From assembly GCA_015522055.1 (NCBI GenBank), contig WAMZ01000050.1, positions 1 through 8,401 on the forward strand: a stretch of 8,401 nt of DNA, given 5' to 3'. The stretch is from Candidatus Geothermarchaeota archaeon. GTDB taxonomy: Archaea; Thermoproteota; Nitrososphaeria; Geothermarchaeales; JDFR-13. Below are positions 6,594 to 8,401 of the stretch, one piece after another. Positions within the stretch are counted from its first letter, which is position 1, and every line of letters starts with the position of its first letter. The notes under the pieces are model-generated. The model ran no database searches. It saw only the letters and a program-made list of their open reading frames with translations, and was not told where the DNA came from. Both the position numbers and the translations under genes were made by a program.

Positions 6594-6599
6594 TTATAA
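6594..6599 (+). promoter_or_regulatory. Candidate TATA box for the M28 peptidase gene
   Basis: TTATAA is centred about 28 bases before the ATG at 6625, the distance expected if the transcript begins at or next to the start codon. It is preceded by a purine-rich AAAG (6587-6590) that could act as a BRE-like element. No Shine-Dalgarno sequence lies before 6625, which fits a leaderless message. The element is a palindrome and so could also serve the minus strand. Confidence 0.5.
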
Positions 6600-6624
6600 G
6601 GACTGGTACATAAATTCATATTCT

Positions 6625-8401
6625 ATGGCTAATGAAACAGATCTCGCTAAGCTGATACACATGGTTAGGGAGCGATTCGACTGGAGGTATGTCAAGGAGG
6701 TTGTTAATAAATTATCTGGCATGGGCGACTCCAAGCTAGGATTCAGGCTTGCAGGCGGTGATGCCGAGAGGAGGGCCGCGGAATATATTCAAGATGAGTT
6801 ATCGAGACTAGGTTGCCGGGAAGTTTTTCTTGAGGAGGTTCCCGTGGATAAATGGATATTCAAGGAGGCATCCATAGAGATTAGGGAGGAGAAGCTTAGG
6901 ATAGGGGGAGTGGCCCTAGCCGGCCACCCCCGCGCATCCATCGAGGGCATAATCCAATACGTCGGTAGAGGCCTTCGATCGGACTATAGTAGCATAGACA
7001 TAAGTGATAAGGTGGCACTTGTGGAGATGGATGACACACTTTATGATTCGCCTCTCCCGGTTATAAAGGAGGCGATGTCAAGAGGAGCCATAGCAGTGGT
7101 TGCTACAATGAGGGGTAGGCCACCTGACGCCCTATTTACTATGGATGGCGAGTGGTTCGAGGGCTTAATCCCGACTATAATCATCTCGCAGAGAGACTTT
7201 GGCCGAATAAAGGAATTGTCTAGAGAAGGTGGGTTGAAAGTAGCAATCGATATAGATGTAGAGGTTGGGGATGGAGTAGGTTATAATGTTATAGGATTAT
7301 CGGGCTCCGTATATAGGGAGAACCTGATTATATCGGCCCACCACGACGCCCACTTCAAGGGAGCCGCCGACAATGCGTCGGGAGTAGCATTGATGCTATC
7401 CCTATGCAACGCCCTATCAGACATCGATACAGACAAGACCATAATCTATATATCATTTACCGCGGAGGAGTATGGTAGGCGAAACACGCTCTATGACTAT
7501 CTAATTGGTAGCCACCACTTCCTCATGAAACATGCAGAAATAACTGAGAGAAATATTCTATTCATGAATTTCGATGTAGTAGGCCTAAAAGATGCGCCGG
7601 TGGGAATAACATATACTCCTGAGTTGGAGAGCTATATAAGGGATAACTTGGAGAAGCTAAATGAACATCTAGATATAGGGTATAAAACCATGTCGAGGCC
7701 AAGCCTATGGCTCGACCAGTGGCCAGCCGTCTACAATGGTCTAAGCAGCATAGCATTAACCAGCCTTGGCCATAAAGAGTACTACGAAAAATATTACCAT
7801 ACACAATTAGACGGTATGGAACTCCTCAATGAGAAGCATTTCAAGGCCTACATGTTGACAGCCCTAACACTCATCAATGGATTCATTAGGGGAAGAGTCC
7901 CGAGTTACGACTTCACACCGATAGCCAGGCAATCTATGGGGGCCCTGAACATGGGGGTCTTCTCATACGCCATTGATATGTTGGATGAGCTTGAGAACCA
8001 CCTAGGTGCACTAGCAGCTTGGTCAACTAGGCTGACAAAGATCATCAATGAGGTAAATGAGGGGAGGTATCCCTCAGGCATAGATATAAAAAGATTGAAG
8101 AAGGGCGTCGTCATAGCTAGGAAGATACTTCTGAAAACCATATATGAGATAAATCCACTGCAGCTAGCCCCTAGATGGCCCTCCATCAAGCCCGAGCTAT
8201 ATAGAGACCTATTCAAAATATTGGAGACCGCTGGCGATGAGACACCAAAATATATGGAGTGGACCACAAGATTCAGTAAGGAAACAGTTGAATGGATACT
8301 AGATAAAATCTTAGAGGCAGATAACTGGGCATACAAAATCGTTCCAAGGCCACCCATAGAAATAACAGCATCAGGAGTGGTCCCAAGGGAGGAGGAGCTA
8401 A
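6625..8401 (+). CDS. M28-family zinc metallopeptidase with PA-like insert, incomplete at the right edge
   Basis: The reading frame runs 592 codons from ATG 6625 to the window edge without a stop, so the 3' end is missing. Family M28 enzymes are two-zinc aminopeptidases or carboxypeptidases. All expected ligands are visible: His239 and Asp241 (SAHHDAH), bridging Asp249 (AADNASG), catalytic Glu281 with ligand Glu282 (FTAEEYG), Asp317 (FMNFDVVG) and His392 (YYHTQLD). The stretch from about 108 to 200, between the N-terminal part and the catalytic core, looks like a PA domain and probably helps bind substrate. After about residue 430 comes a charged, mostly helical extension of at least 140 residues that the core enzyme does not need. 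There is no signal peptide or membrane helix at the N-terminus, so a cytoplasmic place is likely. The start has no Shine-Dalgarno sequence but a well-placed TATA box. It diverges from the ABC exporter operon. Substrate unknown; an aminopeptidase role is the best guess. Confidence 0.88.
   Translation, partial: MANETDLAKLIHMVRERFDWRYVKEVVNKLSGMGDSKLGFRLAGGDAERRAAEYIQDELSRLGCREVFLEEVPVDKWIFKEASIEIREEKLRIGGVALAGHPRASIEGIIQYVGRGLRSDYSSIDISDKVALVEMDDTLYDSPLPVIKEAMSRGAIAVVATMRGRPPDALFTMDGEWFEGLIPTIIISQRDFGRIKELSREGGLKVAIDIDVEVGDGVGYNVIGLSGSVYRENLIISAHHDAHFKGAADNASGVALMLSLCNALSDIDTDKTIIYISFTAEEYGRRNTLYDYLIGSHHFLMKHAEITERNILFMNFDVVGLKDAPVGITYTPELESYIRDNLEKLNEHLDIGYKTMSRPSLWLDQWPAVYNGLSSIALTSLGHKEYYEKYYHTQLDGMELLNEKHFKAYMLTALTLINGFIRGRVPSYDFTPIARQSMGALNMGVFSYAIDMLDELENHLGALAAWSTRLTKIINEVNEGRYPSGIDIKRLKKGVVIARKILLKTIYEINPLQLAPRWPSIKPELYRDLFKILETAGDETPKYMEWTTRFSKETVEWILDKILEADNWAYKIVPRPPIEITASGVVPREEEL

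Noticed and set aside
7905..8357. A 150-codon open frame on the minus strand
   Set aside because: It lies wholly antisense to the M28 peptidase, whose plus-strand frame has clear motifs. The translated minus-strand product shows no recognisable domain.
1..8401. Frequent ATATATAGG-like strings that look like a dispersed repeat
   Set aside because: They occur in frame as Ile-Tyr-Arg or similar codons (ATA, TAT, AGG) and reflect codon use, not a repeat family.

Overview
The window looks like part of a thermophilic archaeal chromosome, most likely a crenarchaeote (Thermoprotei-like). The support is indirect: dense AGG and ATA codon use, Shine-Dalgarno elements built on GGTGA or GGAGG, short TATA-like promoters, start and stop codons that overlap within operons, and archaeal-style members of every family seen. 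I cannot name the genus. There are seven protein-coding genes, all tightly packed. I see no RNA gene, CRISPR array, insertion sequence or integrase.

Region 1 (1-4560, + strand) is one operon of five genes with almost no gaps: an acyl-CoA dehydrogenase, the two electron-transfer flavoprotein subunits (EtfB then EtfA), a FixC/EtfC-type flavoprotein of the ETF:quinone oxidoreductase family, and a FixX/EtfX ferredoxin-like protein with two complete four-cysteine clusters. This is the EtfABCX (FixABCX) layout. In characterised members, that complex bifurcates electrons from NADH to a quinone and to ferredoxin or flavodoxin. A linked acyl-CoA dehydrogenase raises a second possibility, that acyl-CoA oxidation feeds the same complex. 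The nucleotide-binding loops of EtfB and one FAD-contacting loop of EtfA differ from the textbook motifs, so the direction and cofactor set of this complex are open.

Region 2 (4557-6525, - strand) is a two-gene ABC-2-type exporter: an ATPase followed by an overlapping six-helix permease of the NatA/NatB type. It converges on the flavoprotein operon, and its permease stop codon overlaps the fixX stop region by four bases. No terminator fits between them.

Region 3 (6526-6624) is a short AT-rich divergent promoter region. Region 4 (6625 to the right edge, + strand) is a long metallopeptidase of family M28 with all expected zinc ligands, a PA-like insert and a helical C-terminal extension. It has no stop codon before the window ends. 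The peptidase and the exporter share the divergent promoter region, but the sequence does not prove a functional link. Overall this is a compact metabolic and transport region. The most interesting part is the divergent EtfABCX set with its own acyl-CoA dehydrogenase.
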